64,000 nucleotides of DNA from Cristatella mucedo. Its lineage: Eukaryota > Bryozoa > Phylactolaemata > Cristatellidae. The stretch spans positions 5,832,501 to 5,896,500 of the forward strand of contig WPIO01000003.1 of the NCBI GenBank assembly GCA_009760855.2, in the 5' to 3' direction. The notes below the pieces were generated by a model, which searched no databases, had not been told where the DNA came from, and saw only the letters and a program-made list of their open reading frames with translations. A program made the translations under genes and the position numbers. This document shows positions 46,513 to 58,269 of the stretch, piece by piece (positions within the stretch are counted from its first letter, which is position 1; each line of letters begins with the position of its first letter).

Positions 46513-46598
46513 CGTCGGATTTGGTGTTGTTTGTAGAATTCCAGCCGACGATGCAGTTATGGCTAGTTTTGCAATACTTGGTATCAGGTAGCAACTAC
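46513..46598 (-). CDS. Exon 2 of the PAN/CTHRC1-like gene
   Basis: Acceptor TGTTTGTAG, donor CCGACG/GTGGGT; phase 1 in, phase 0 out. It gives (G)SCYLIPSIAKLAITASSA and GILQTTPNPT. The leading S-C-Y-L-I-P-S supplies the last Cys of a PAN/apple fold begun in exon 1, and the Thr/Pro end looks like a linker. Phases are forced by the neighbours: only this frame connects exon 1 to exon 3. A competing frame with two Cys cannot be spliced in phase. Confidence 0.7.
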
Positions 46599-46850
46599 CT
46601 ACAAACACACACAAAGAGGATTAATGGCACTAAAAAAAACTACTCGAGGTATTTTTTCATGCTTGTAATAATTTTTTTTAAATCACCCAGATGTCTAATG
46701 TGATGTTGCTTCACATATACATGAATTTGTGAACGTGGCACTAGGCACGAGCGTGGTCTATGTAGATCCACAATTTATATCCTATTACTTGATTTCCAAA
46801 ATTCTAGGTGTGTCAGCTCGAATTATCATGAGCGCATTTTCGCAATGTTA
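46599..46850. other. Start of intron 1
   Basis: Part of the 679-base intron between exons 1 and 2; apart from the SINE to its right nothing is recognised. Confidence 0.5.
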
Positions 46851-47026
46851 TAATAATACTAGCTGATTCAACAGCCTCTTTTGTATAGCGACAGAAGAGC
46901 CTACATGGCTATCACCATCGCTTGCAGCGTAAATGAAGGATTGCTCACCGCAGGATTCGAACCCACGACCTCGGAACGAGGTCATGAAAGACAACCACTG
47001 TACCTAATGTGCCATCACGGCTCACA
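46851..47026 (-). repeat. SINE family B copy (B4), full-length
   Basis: On the - strand: GTGAGCCGTGATGGCACATT, A-box-like AGGTACAGTGG, perfect B box GGTTCGAATCC, body GCGGTGAGCAATCCTTCATT, GGTGATAGCCATGTAGGC and 3' end GTCGCTATACAAAAGAGGCT, GTTGAATCAGCTAGTATTAT. It is the best-preserved B copy and lies in intron 1 of the PAN/CTHRC1-like gene. Confidence 0.92.
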
Positions 47027-47277
47027 ATATTAAGGATGTGGTTGGTTTCAGCGAAATCAAAAACATGAATAGTTCATCATTTGATCTAGATATTAAAATA
47101 TTCTCTTGAAATGAGTAAGGTTGACCTTTTTAAGAGCTGCTCTTGATCAGCATTTGTAGCGATTCTGTGATTAGTTTCAGAATACGTAGCGATCAATACA
47201 AACCTACAGTGGAATTGAGGAATTGAGTGGTTTCCAACTTCACCTGAACACGCGGCACGCGACACTCTGACACTCAC

Positions 47278-47512
47278 CGGCCGTGGCGTTGTAGTAGAGC
47301 TGGAGGCAGGTCTGCTGTTGCTGGGCGCACGACGCAGAGCACTCCAGCTGTGTTCTCGACTTATGAGTAACCGTGCCTGCCGGGAAGGAGCTGACCATTG
47401 CCAACTGAGCGCTGCTGTAGCCGCCGGTCCCGCAAGTCGTCACCTGGGCAGCGCCCGCGAGTGCTACACGCAGCGTCACCAGTGCCAACCACGAGAGGCG
47501 TCCGCGCGGCAT
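47278..47512 (-). CDS. Exon 1: signal peptide and PAN/apple-like domain
   Basis: The start ATG at 47512-47510 has a good context (GGAGCCATGC). The signal peptide is MPRGRLSWLALVTLRVALA with likely cleavage after AGA or AGAAQ. Then VTTCGTGGYSSAQLAMVSS and FPAGTVTHKSRTQLECSA, followed by SCAQQQQTCLQLYYNATA. The C-x3-C-x5-C-x2-(L/Y)YY pattern after K-S is the core of PAN/apple domains, which bind proteins or carbohydrates. The exon has 78 codons plus one base and ends at GCCG/GTGAGT. It is CpG-rich. It starts a secreted protein that continues to the CTHRC1-like modules. Confidence 0.85.
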
Positions 47513-47620
47513 GGCTCCGCGAGTGGCTGCTGCACGGCCGCGCCCGCTGCTCGTATTGCGATGCCTTCAAAAAAATTAGCAATCAGCTTTCCGATACAGG
47601 AAGTGACAGTTCTATTGACG
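47513..47620 (-). promoter_or_regulatory. Probable promoter/5' UTR of the PAN/CTHRC1-like gene
   Basis: The CpG-rich stretch continues about 60 bases upstream of the ATG and then drops into AT-rich DNA. No clear TATA box lies at the expected distance. Assignment rests on position and base composition only. Confidence 0.4.
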
Positions 47621-47984
47621 AGTGCGTCCCAATTCAGATCAAGAACATAATAACAAACAGTGAAAACAAAAGGATCGATGCATTTGGCAGTATTGATTAT
47701 TTATCTAAATAAATTTTGGCGTGGCGGCACTGAATTATTAATGAATGTTATTCTGGCTAGGAGCGCACTTTCAGAACGTGAGCTATCGGTGCTTCTAGTT
47801 TGACTGCTTTTGTCTAGAAAAGAGATTTTAGCCAGATCTTAAGGATAGTGCCGTATGTCACCACCAGCAATTTTGCCTAATGCTCGGCAAAGATTCACGT
47901 GGTTTAATGACTAAGCAAGCGGAGTCCGCATGCGCTTTTAATACGCAAGAGGAAACTCTCCAGCATACAACATATACTTAGTCG

Positions 47985-48030
47985 TTGTGGCTTTGTGGAG
48001 TTACAGAAGGAGATACATTACAATACGTTA
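47985..48030 (+). mobile_element. LINE family B, extreme 3' end
   Basis: GTGGCTTTGTGGAGTTACAG, AAGGAGATACATTACAATAC: the last bases of family B and the start of its tail. Nothing upstream is kept. Confidence 0.75.
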
Positions 48031-48039
48031 GTTGGTCGT

Positions 48040-48815
48040 CCATAGTAGCACTGCAACTGATTTTCACTCATTACAGGGGTGATTCTAAGCCGCTGAAGCC
48101 GTTATTTTAAAATTAGCAATGAAAAAGCTGCTTCCAGGAATATAAACAAGCCTTGACACAATTTAAGGATTGGCTACTGGATTCAACAGTCATTTGTGCC
48201 ATTTCTGCTTAACTTCCAGCACAAGGCTAATCATTGTTTCACACCCGTGCGGGCATATATTTAGCCCGTAGGATTCTCACTACAATTTGAAAGGCTATTC
48301 ACCATGTGAAAGTGAAAGACAAAGAATATCTATAGATATCTCCCACGAGGATTCATGAATTCGATAAAAGGGCCAGCAGGTTTTTTTGAGTGCGGACCAG
48401 AAATCGTGCCCGAAATGGCTAGTTTAGCGGGTAGCTACACGCTGCCGCAACACACCCAGGTTGCAGTTCTTCCGGGTCTTGCGAGGTATTTCAGCGTCTC
48501 GATTAGTTGGCTTGCTGTAAGATGACGCGACCCGTGAGGCGTAAAAAAGTTCGACGTCGATGCACATTTTCGAGTCGAGGTTTGTCATTAGAACTACGAA
48601 AACCGGAGATTTTGGAAGATGCGGCCTCACATGTAGCAAGGCGAGCGAGAAGTAAATGCTCCGAGCGGTCGTCGTCGCCACTGGTAGCACGTTCAGGCGC
48701 GCTCGATGGACGTACGTCGGTGGTACATAATCAATGCACAAATATAGAATGGATCGGCGTAACTATTTTTAGTAAATATGAATAGATATACTGTCATTTC
48801 AAATTTATTGTGTGC

Positions 48816-48852
<37 letters not shown>

Positions 48853-49600
48853 CTCTTGTTGTAAGAGTACCTTATTAATGATGAATTTAGTTCCGTTTAA
48901 GGTCTGCCTTAAACTTAAAGTTTCCAGGATAAGTTGGATATTCCCGAGGTAAGCTCTGTATGAGGTTTGTTGGGCAGGATAGTCCATTGTGTTCCTACTG
49001 ACCTGCAGCATCCCTTCTCAGATAGCCCTTGACTTGGCGGTCTAGCGACCGATTTTCTCTGACCTAAGAAAATGAATGATGACGCAGTTATGTACAAAAC
49101 AATAGCCGGAACGTCATACCATCTAAACAGCCATTAATAATTCTTTTATTCCCAATGAACCTTATTTATTTGGCTGCGCAGCTGACATTGATTTTTGGTC
49201 CCCGCGCCACTGGGAAACCAATAGTCCTGCAAAACAGCAAACGGGAAACAAAGGTTCCATATATTTCTTGCTTTGCGAACTCTATGTAAACAATCGTGGA
49301 AATTAAATCGAGAAAGCAGCATAGTGGACGTAAGGTATGTTACAAAATTGACTGCCAGCCGGAAGAAAATTAAGCATAAGCGCAGTTGTACTCGCGGAGG
49401 CAGCAGGAAGAGAGCAAATACGCAAAATTCTATGTTAACGACTGAAAAGGTGATTAAACACGAAAAGGAGGAGGCCATCGTTGAAGCGCCATGTCAGAAA
49501 AAGGTAAACTCAAAGAATGGACTGAAAAGTCACAGATAATGCGCTAATGTGAGAGTACGGACTTAGCTTCGAGAAACGTGCAAGTATCCGGCATTATAGC
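48040..49600. other. Intergenic stretch with GC-richer patch 48500-48740
   Basis: Open frames on both strands at 48424-48785 have no recognisable domain. The frame at 49273-49539 (+) is Lys/Arg-rich and ends in a stop; it might be an exon but lacks supporting features. An (AT)14 run lies at 48822-48849. Confidence 0.35.
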
Positions 49601-49605
49601 TTCCG

Positions 49606-49750
49606 GGTCTTAGCCCAGGGGTAAGGTGCTCGCTCTTAACGATCAGGTCGTGGGTTTGAGTCCTGAAGGAGGCAATCATTTATTGCCCATTGCATGTGGT
49701 AGCGATAGCCTTAAATGCTCTTCGGCCGCTTTATAAATGAGGCCATTAGG
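49606..49750 (+). repeat. SINE family B copy (B5)
   Basis: CTTAGCCCAGGGGTAAGGTG (A-box side), GGTCGTGGGTTTGAGTCC (B box), then GGAGGCAATCATTTATTGCC and GCGATAGCCTTAAATGCTC, tail TTTATAAATGAGGCCATTAG. The tail lacks the usual GAATCAGCT. Confidence 0.8.
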
Positions 49751-50839
49751 TGAGCTACCCTTTTTCATAGCCTTGACTGTAGATGTTGTGAACGAAGTGA
49801 CAGTTGTTATAGTGATGGTCAGTGCCATTTTGGAGCCTGTGACTATGGTAGCTTGCTTCAAGACCTTCAAGACTGCTACTTGAATATCTGATGGGGGACT
49901 GGTTCTCCGACGTGGCTCTAGGTGATTTTTTTTACCTCCGACCAAGCTAGCGATGGTGCTCAACAAATCCCGAGATCATTGGCGTGCTCCTAGCATGCAC
50001 TTGGTGTATCCTGGTTATTTGCTCTACAACAAAATAGATTGCTACAATTCATTAGCCTCTCTGCCAATGTTTCAAAGACTCGATTCGTATTTTCTTCAAC
50101 CGGTTGAATACTGTGCTGAAGAAAACATTTCGATTCAATAGGCTATTTACCTGAAAATTCCTTCAAAATTTGAGTTTGGTAAGTGCCAGGTCGTGATCTT
50201 GCATCTTGTGGAGCAAACGATTACGGTCGGTTACGACCATGCTGCGCCTACTGAATCAAAGTATGGGAAAAGCTAATGGATCAGATTTAATCGCCGGATC
50301 TGCATGATGAGATTTAATCACCGGATCTAACTGATCAGTTACTCGTGAAAGTGTGCTCGTGGGCTTATGCTCCGCTAAGATATCAGCTAGACTTTGTACA
50401 TAACATCCTACATTATAACTGAATGAGAGGCCGACAAAACCAAATTGGCGAGAGGATTTTTAAGGATAAACGGTATAGGTCTCGTGCTCAATCGCTTGTG
50501 TAATCTGAGGATTATATACTCATGTGTGTTTTGCATTAATCGTACTCTTTTTGGTGATAGCGTCTGAGGCGGCCCGCGTTTATTTTTAGAACTGATGTCA
50601 GGCACTTTTATGAAACAGAACTGCCTGACCGGGGAGAAACGATAAATGTCTACCCGTATAATTTCCGTTCGCGTCCGTGCGTCCGTTGCCAGCGTCGTCA
50701 GCAGGAGGACGTTCGTCTGTCTCCAGCCTGACGACATGAAGTTTCCATGAACGTAAATAAAAAGACTGACCGCAGCCAAGCACAACACACATGATACATT
50801 ATAAGCCTCAGATCTTGTCTATGCATCCTTTACTTGATT

Positions 50840-51700
50840 GTTTTCAGGCCAGCCATTAAGAGGTCAGCTTAGACTAGGAGGAATTAAGCAACTTCCGTCA
50901 GTCTCTTATGCCCGTTCCTATCAGAGGCACACGAACGAGTACAGACTGAGAGCTCAACTCATACACCCCAAAAATAAACCCAGCCAGAAAATTTCACTTG
51001 GTTTTAGAACTAATCATTTCAAAAATTCAGTACTGCTGTAACTATGACACAATTATCAGCAATTTGGGATACATCGAGTCTCTCTGATAGTTCGGCTGCC
51101 CCCTCTGTGTCGTTGGAAATCATTGACTATCCACTCCAAGTTGAATGCCTATCACATTGCCTAAGCATTACTGCACTGCACTGCATCCTATCTCTGTGAA
51201 ATATTTCAGAGCCTAAATGCAAATTCATTCACAATAATCATCCGAAAATCAAATAAAAAAGAATATTAAAGTGCCGACTTTCTGCCATCCTGTAATTCCT
51301 CACGCCGATGCAATTACAGAGATATATCTAAGATTTATTTTTTATGTAGACAAAACACTTGTATTTTTAGTTTTGATTCGTCACTGCCTTCGAGCATTTC
51401 GAACTCTTTTGAATCTTTGGCAGCCTGTATTTCTGACATTTGCTCTTGGATTGCAAGAAAATTCCATCAAACTAAATGACAATGGAAAATTACTAGTCAT
51501 AGGCAAACTACGTGTTGCTCAGAAGTTGGATGGCCTAACCATCAGCACGTCTTCTATAAGTGAATATGAGGATAGCCTCAAAACGCAGCCTGCGCGCGTT
51601 TTCTCAAAACAATCGTGTCAGCTTTTCGGTCATCTATGCTTTCATTCGGCTAAGTGACATTGAAAAAATGCGAGCCATAAAAGAAATGGAAACCTAGCCA
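50840..51700 (+). mobile_element. LINE family A-like, old degraded fragment
   Basis: The + frame gives LGFRTNHFKNSVLL (compare SGFRANHSTESALL), and later IKLNDNGKLLVIGKLRVAQK then LDGLTI (compare LKLNDDETNLLVMGKPSVIH, KLERLTLKI). Between them is RT sequence in broken frames. It is much older than the copies at 25-27 kb. Confidence 0.72.
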
Positions 51701-51709
51701 AGTTTGTCT

Positions 51710-54700
51710 TCCGCAACGGAGCTACTAAGACTCAGCGAAGCGAGTCCACAGACTGCAGCGAGCTACTCGCTATCTACGTGCATAAACACGAAACTTTGTA
51801 GTAGTCTCCCCTTGTAACCACACGCCTTTTGCCCGCAGCCCAGATAAGGTGTTCAGTTCCTCTAGTAACTTTGTTTTTGATATTTTAACGAAGCGTAAAG
51901 CTCAGCTCAGAAGCCATTCCACCCAGAACTCGTCGTCTGAAGAAATTTTAAACGGAAGACCCAGCAGAAGCACGGCACAAGCGAGTCACTAGTCAGTTCC
52001 CTGTTGAATCGATCTAAAATCCTCAGCACTCTGCATATATAAGCCCAGCTTAAAAACTATTTACCTCAAAGCTGACCCTGAGCATGCATGATGGATGCGC
52101 ACAGCTCTTTCAAAAAATTGAGCTAAAATGATGGATTCTATAGAACTTTGTACGAATGAACACATTGAAGCAGCGCCGCCACGGGTTCATCTCCCAAAAA
52201 GCCTCTAAAGCCACTTTTAAGGACTGATAACATCCCAGAAGCTTGTCAGTAGCCTGATATGCGCTCTCTGGTTTCGAAGGGGCGTACAGGGTAATTTTTG
52301 GCTATGGAGGACTGGAACTGTTGTAATAATAATTTGTTAAGTCATCCAAACAATCTGCCTTGAGCGAGATCTAGGAAGGGCTTTAGCTGTCATAACTTAT
52401 TATCGCTTTAAGTATTTATAATGAGAATAAAGATGAAAATTTCCGTGGGAAGGCCCCCTAAAAAATTTCGAGTAGTGTCTTAATGTCTCTAAGCGTCTCT
52501 TACTCTTCAAAAGTTTGGCGGGCGATTGCTTACGATCCTTAGCTAACAGCGTGGAGTAGGCAAGGTGTATGATGTCTATCCAGCTATCCAGCTGACAGAA
52601 GAGACGCTACCAGTTGAATGAGAGATGCTGAATATAAGGCTAGTGCCAATCAAAGTTAAGAAGCTTGATGATAATTAAGGTGCAGCTCAATACAGATAAA
52701 TAATACTGATATTAATGGATACTTAATACTCGAGCTTAATACAGATGCAAGCCTATTTTGGAGACACATTAGGGACATTTGCTACTACATATCAAGTCCA
52801 GCCAACCAGCTAAGTAGAACAAACCTCCATCAAATTTCTGGAGAAGAAATCGTTTCGAGCTTTCTGAGATGCATTCTGCAATGAACTCAACAGTTGTATT
52901 GTGTCTTACAAGCTCTGCTTTTAGACTCGCCGTCCTTGGTCTTAAAATACATTTCAATCAGATGCTCCTCCGTTATGCACTTATACACCTCCAGGCACGA
53001 TTGCAATTGGTATTCGTTATATGGATGTCTCTTCCACTCCCAAGGTTAGAGGTACTGGTTTGAGTGAGCCCAAGCATTCATACGCACCAAGACTGAAATT
53101 AACTGGTTCTCAAAACTTCTAAAATGTGATAAATAGCTGAAAATACCTCTTGCTTCTCGTGACATGTGGTGACAGAACATGTTATAAGCACACACTCAGA
53201 CTAATTCTGCATTAACGTGAGCGGGGAGGGGGCTTTGATGATTTAGCTTCGATGGACATGCATGCAATTTTATTTATGTGGCTCTTGCATTCTTATTTGC
53301 TTTAACTACGGTAAACCATTCGTTTGTAGAAAACTCTATAACTGGTGTAGCTAAACGTGCATAAGTTTCCAACACCCATCCTGGTGCTGGATCCTTGCAA
53401 AATCAATTCTATGTCGTCTAACGCGGACTTTTTGTTTGGAAATAATAAATTTATTAATGCAATGTCTCTAGCTGCCCTGATAGGCTACACATTTTTCGTG
53501 TATATTGTTTTTTTAAACATTCAATATGAAGTGTTCAACCTGTTCTGGGAAGAGAACTGGCCAGCTGTCAATGGAATTGCAGGTTGTGGAGGGCGCCGTC
53601 TAGCTGCAAAAAGAAGGGGCTTCTTCCCAGGGGCGCAGCATTACTTCAATCAGTAATCAAATTAAGACGCGGATCTCAGAGCTTTTAAAAGAAATGTTGC
53701 AAGCCTGAAGTCAAGATTACTTTGTCAACAAAGTTTTCAATTTTGCCCTAGCTGCCTGGAATTTTTGGTTCAATCAAGCTTTATATAAGGAACTGCAGCT
53801 AGAAAAAGGTAAGATAGTTCGAATATATAAACCAATTTGTAGAAAAAAAGTTGAAATTGATGACTTGTTGAACAGTTTTTCAGATCAGTCAATGCTATAA
53901 ATGCTTAAAGACAACTAACCAACCAACTTTAATATTTCACGTGAATGTCTGTGAAAAAGTCACAGACGCATTTGGTTGAACTATTTGAAAGATGATACAG
54001 CATACGGAAAACGTACGAAGCCCTCGAAAAGCCGAGGCAAAAAAATTTTCTTGAATTTGCCTAAATTTAATTGCATTTAAATGTTTTGTTTAAGGTTCAC
54101 CAACTGAAAAGCCGCAAAGAAATTAGCCATGGCAGCAATTAGGGCTATTGTGAAGCACCAACATTTGCTGGACAAACATTACATCAAATAAAACGAATAG
54201 CCGGTTTTAACGCCACAAGTATTAAAAATTACTATTCATGCTCAACAGCCGCTATTGTAAATATTAATTGCCTTAATATTTGCCTCGGGGACTTGCCTAA
54301 TCCGAGAGTGAGCGGGCACCTATGACTAAGGACAACAGAATCTTTCCACGCCTCTTCACGGCGTCGATGGTCAGGTTCTCTCACTGTCATACATGCATGA
54401 GTTACTCTGGCAAATCAAACCTTTCAAGAAAATGCGGAGAAGGAAAGGAGTGAAGCATGTGTACAGTGTATATAAAGCATATATTCTTTTACTTCTATGT
54501 ATTAGGGGTGTGGCAATTTGACAAAAGTAACGCATTTGCTTTGCTGTTTTGCCAAACGGCTTTGCGCAAATTCAAGAAGGTCTCTAGAAATAAAAAGGAT
54601 CATCTACTAGCAGGTCTGTAGCCAGAATATTTTTAGAAATATGTAAATCATGACCTTTATTTGGTGTCACCTGAATTCAACGTAGATGTAACAATCCAGA
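51710..54700. other. Intergenic stretch, nothing firm
   Basis: AT-rich. The + frame at 53357-53656 has one hydrophobic segment (INAMSLAALIGYTFFVYIVF) but no homologue I recognise and no splice support; chance is likely. No other features. Confidence 0.4.
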
Positions 54701-54712
54701 GCCTAGTAGGCT

Positions 54713-55320
54713 TTGTCCTGGTTGCTTATCAGACCAAAGTTCGTGCATGAGACGTACGAATACAGCTCCTTCGATTTAAGTGTGAATGTACGCCGTGCGA
54801 GTTTACTAGATGGAAAAGCCGACTTCATAGTTGAATCATTGGAAATTCGACAGCCAGAGGACTCAGGAAAGGCTATAGCTGTGTCTCGGTCACAATGGAT
54901 GCTCTCAAGGCTTCCTCTAAGAGGGCAACTGTAACTCTCCTTTGAGCCCTGGATGTCAAGGATGCGCCACCTGAGAAGGTTCTCCCGTCCGATCTGAACC
55001 CATTAAGTATGAGCTTCATTTCTGCAGAGCCTTAAGCTCAGCCCCGAAGGCAGTGAAATCGTCGTTGTAGAAATCCTAGAGAAGCGTCCTGAAAGAGGTG
55101 CCTCCCTGGAGCCGCTGCAGGAGCTCCTTTGACTTAGACATTCCAGGTTCGTTTCTGGCATCGTCTCAGCGATCTAGTCTTGTCTGAATTAAGTTTAATT
55201 AGGCAGTCTATAGACGGGGTATACTAGATGACTGGCTCTCTTAGAAGCACACGCCCACTGGTAGTCTTTCAAAGTGCACTGAACAGTTAAGGGACCGTGA
55301 AACGGAACAAGCAGCCCATT
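54713..55320. other. Coding-like but decayed sequence of unknown kind
   Basis: The + frame (54713-54934) and several short - strand pieces, including MSKSKELLQRLQGGTSFRTL at about 55080-55145, look less random than the flanks but are crossed by stops. It could be the far end of the relic at 55.6-56.4 kb or a dead transposon. Confidence 0.25.
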
Positions 55321-55581
55321 CGCTTCCTTTTTTTTTTACAATACGCCGATTCAGCAGCCGTCGCATGGTCATAACGGCATGAGCTGCTTGGTGTGCATTT
55401 GCACAAAGAGCCGGCTATTACAGGCGCCAAGTTTCAAAGTAAATGGAATCATTGTAGACGGATCCACAAAGACCTTATGATACGAAGAAAAATGTCTGCC
55501 GGAGCACATTGAAGCGAGAAGAAGAACACGGAAGACTGTATCCCATCTTCTACGTCATCGTAAAGCAGTGACATATGAAAT

Positions 55582-56330
55582 TTAGAATTTAAAAACACTG
55601 AATAGTGCAAAAACAGGTTTCCTCATGCGGAATGTAGCGTTGGTTGGTAACAGCCACATGAATAGTTGAATACCCTCCACCAGTAGAACCGTTGCAGAGT
55701 AGGACGGTAGTAGCTTTTCCCTCGTGAGAACAGCAGTGCATAACATCAACAGTTTGCACGTTAGCAGCCTCAAAGCAAGCTGCAACGGTCACAGGCTCAA
55801 CAGAGGCGATATTTGACAAAGGAAGAAAGAACACTTCAATCCTCACATCTTCAGTCAAGGCTAAGGTACTTGACACATGAGAATCACCCGCACCCATTTT
55901 TAAGGTCCAGTGTGAAACCATAACTCTGGTTTATCAAGCAGTATATCAGGCTTCCCGAAGGCAGCACTTCGATCAAGGCCGGTTACTTGTGCTACAATGG
56001 TCACCTTATCACTTTTTAGATATTCTAGATTTACTTTAGGTACGATTCTGCTTCCGTCCCAAGCAGACTTAAGTTCGAGCTTCACAGCAGTCTCTGCATT
56101 AATCTTAGCAGATTGCTGGTTTGCATTGCCATTTATCTTAAAAGCATTTCTTGCTTTTGCTCCAGAAATGTGTTAAGAATAACCTCAATCTCTTGACAAG
56201 CAGGTGCAAGTGCACCCACATCCTGTTCAGTTAAGAGCAATGCATCTCGAGTTATCTGTGGTGACACACGTATACAAATTAGCTTAAGGTCGGTACAATA
56301 CTGGTCGGCAGTTTGACTAATTTAGGTTAA
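55582..56330 (-). pseudogene. Frameshifted protein-coding relic, family unknown
   Basis: On the - strand three coding-like segments follow each other in shifted frames. The first is QTADQYCTDLKLICIRVSPQ then ITRDALLLTEQDVGALAPAC (about 56312-56175). The second is NAFKINGNANQQSAKINAET then AVKLELKSAWDGSRIVPKVN (about 56160-55900). The third is ALTEDVRIEVFFLPLSNIAS then VEPVTVAACFEAANVQTVDV (55921-55589). Composition is that of a folded extracellular or beta-rich protein with scattered Cys. An AATTAG before the first piece could be an acceptor. I cannot name the family. Two frameshifts imply a pseudogene, or exons whose introns I have misjudged. Confidence 0.45.
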
Positions 56331-56639
56331 ACGTGCCAGTTCGCAGAGATTCAGAACGGGCTTAATGCCAAATCACAAGCTCAGCAGAGCTAGCAGCTAC
56401 TTTAGCTTTCAAGCGTTCAATATAAAATTAAGCGCATGCCATAATCAAGTGAATACATAACTCCATATTTCAGGTGCAATGTTCGCCAGAAATATCGTCA
56501 CAAACTGTGAGACTGACTAGCAGAGGATGACTGCTAAGGAGCATCGGTGATCATCCCACACTTCCCAGGTAAAATATTACAAAAGCAGCATAGCGGGTTC
56601 CGCTTTCGAAAACAACGACCGGAAGAAAGCAAAGGCAGC

Positions 56640-57700
56640 GGCTCTAAATAATGCTAGCTCTTCCCGACGTGCAACGATTACGGTTGAAGTCGGGAACATC
56701 GTGGCGCGGCGGCTGGCGACTTTTAGACGCAGCACCAACGAAAGCACGTGTGGCTACTACTGTGGCGAAGTCCGGGAACAACGAAGATCGCCCAACGCTT
56801 ACTATTGTACCCAGGCTAGGTTCTGTTGGCTGGGACAGGACGGCTGTAATGTGGTAAGGGTCACCGGCTTGGCCGGGGTCTGACCTATGGCATGTGAAGT
56901 GACGAGGGGTCGCCGGGGCTCTTGGGTAGGAGAAGTTGGCCGAGTAAGTTGTGGTGTTGGAGGCTCCCGGTCCGGCCGAGTTATGCACCTGGATGGTTGC
57001 GGGCGTACTCCGGCGATGTGGCCACGCACGCAAGGCAGCGAGTGCCCAAGGCCCAAGCGGAGCTGGATAGCACTCTCGTTGTTGTGACTTGTATATTCCG
57101 CGTTCCCGTGTAGCCTGTTCGTGACCCCCGTGAGCTGGCGTCTTTCGGCGGAAGCTCTTGACTGTGGTGGACGTCGACTCCGACAAGCCAAGCAGTTACT
57201 CAGCCAGCCGGATCTTTAACGGCGTACGCTCGTACTGTTGGATTTGGAGTCGGTACAACGGCGGGACTGCGAAAGCCGACTGACCAACTAACACGTTTGT
57301 TCACGCTTGCGGCGTCATCTTGCGCCTCATTAGTGTACTTTGTATAGGAATTTTCCTTTAGACTTGATTAGTTCCACCTGTTGTTGTTAGCGCATGCGAT
57401 GCTATAAAGAGTTCTAACCCGACGGCCGCTCGTCTTACCCTAGCTCGAAGGCATGGCGCGCCGCGGCGGGACCGGAGTATGGCATGGCTTTTCGGGAAAT
57501 AGCCTCTTAGCTCTGGAACTCGGCTACACTATGGTGAGTCCACTCACACACATAGCGTAAACAAGTCTACTCGTCTGCGGTAGAGCGCCGTGCACCTACA
57601 ACCATGGCGAACAACTTGCGCCGCTCTCTGAGTCCTCTTCCGGGCGCTGCCGACTGGGGCGATGAATCTAGGGCGGCTGCTTGCAGCCTAGCCTAACTGC
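56640..57700. promoter_or_regulatory. GC-rich island with TATA box and possible first exon (+)
   Basis: This is the GC- and CpG-richest block outside the R2/NeSL element. On the + strand GCTATAAAGAG lies at about 57400-57410. About 50 bases later an ATG (about 57453) opens a frame MARRGGTGVWHGFSGN that runs to a good donor, TATG/GTGAGT, at about 57533. A second ATG with strong context (CAACCATGGCG) is at about 57604. Overlapping long frames on both strands at 56644-57191 are typical of GC-rich DNA and have no domain. A promoter is the simplest reading; no downstream exon was found in the window. Confidence 0.4.
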
Positions 57701-58269
57701 TAAGGCAAATCTACTGCCTCGCCCACCGCTTTGGGCACAGTTGGCTACCAATTACACGATTTCAGCCATATTTGAAACAAATGTCTGTCTCGCTTCTTTC
57801 CGGCTTCGGTGCTACTTCGGTCGTCATACTTGTAGCAGTTTACGGCACGCCGTTTTCCTACCATACTGCTTCTCACTTGTTCCTACCCTCGGAGTAGTTA
57901 CGGAAAAACTGCTTTTCTTAGGATGGTAAGAGTAAGCCCTCCGCGACGCACCTCCCATGGAATTTAAGAATCTTTCGCGATTACCTTTTTCGCTCGCCAC
58001 CCGATGGTCTAATTATTATATCAAGAGCTAATATTGTCTTGGCTCGCATCGATGCAATTTCAGGTCAAGTCAGCCATGTTTTTCAAATCCATGAGCGAGA
58101 CGTGCCCTTGACGGCACCTTATATTGGTCACCTTTTCGGTCTTAGTCTGTGTCTTATATGAAATTTTAAGTAGAATCATGCTCAGCTTTCGAGTCTTGTT
58201 CAGTCTTCCAATCTGCCTTGTACCACCCCAAGTTTTGGTAGCGTACACTCGAACGAGTGTAACAAAACT

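Noticed and set aside
46501-46598. Alternative frame with KYCKTSHNCIVGWNSTNN
   Set aside because: It is attractive because of its Cys, but no donor puts it in phase with the next exon. The chosen frame is the only one that connects both neighbours.
46960-47020. tRNA gene (perfect B box, A-box-like sequence)
   Set aside because: It does not fold as a cloverleaf with an anticodon stem, and the same sequence with a common body and tail occurs seven times: it is SINE family B.
53357-53656. 99-codon frame with one membrane-like segment
   Set aside because: No homologue recognised, no splice sites or promoter, AT-rich surroundings. Chance is the simplest explanation.
56644-57191. 180-codon - strand frame and overlapping frames in a GC island
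   Set aside because: Several frames are open at once on both strands because stop codons are rare in GC-rich DNA. No domain is recognisable.
57234-57526. LTR of an LTR retrotransposon (TG...CA ends, internal TATA box)
   Set aside because: No second LTR, primer-binding site, polypurine tract or gag/pol sequence is present on either side.
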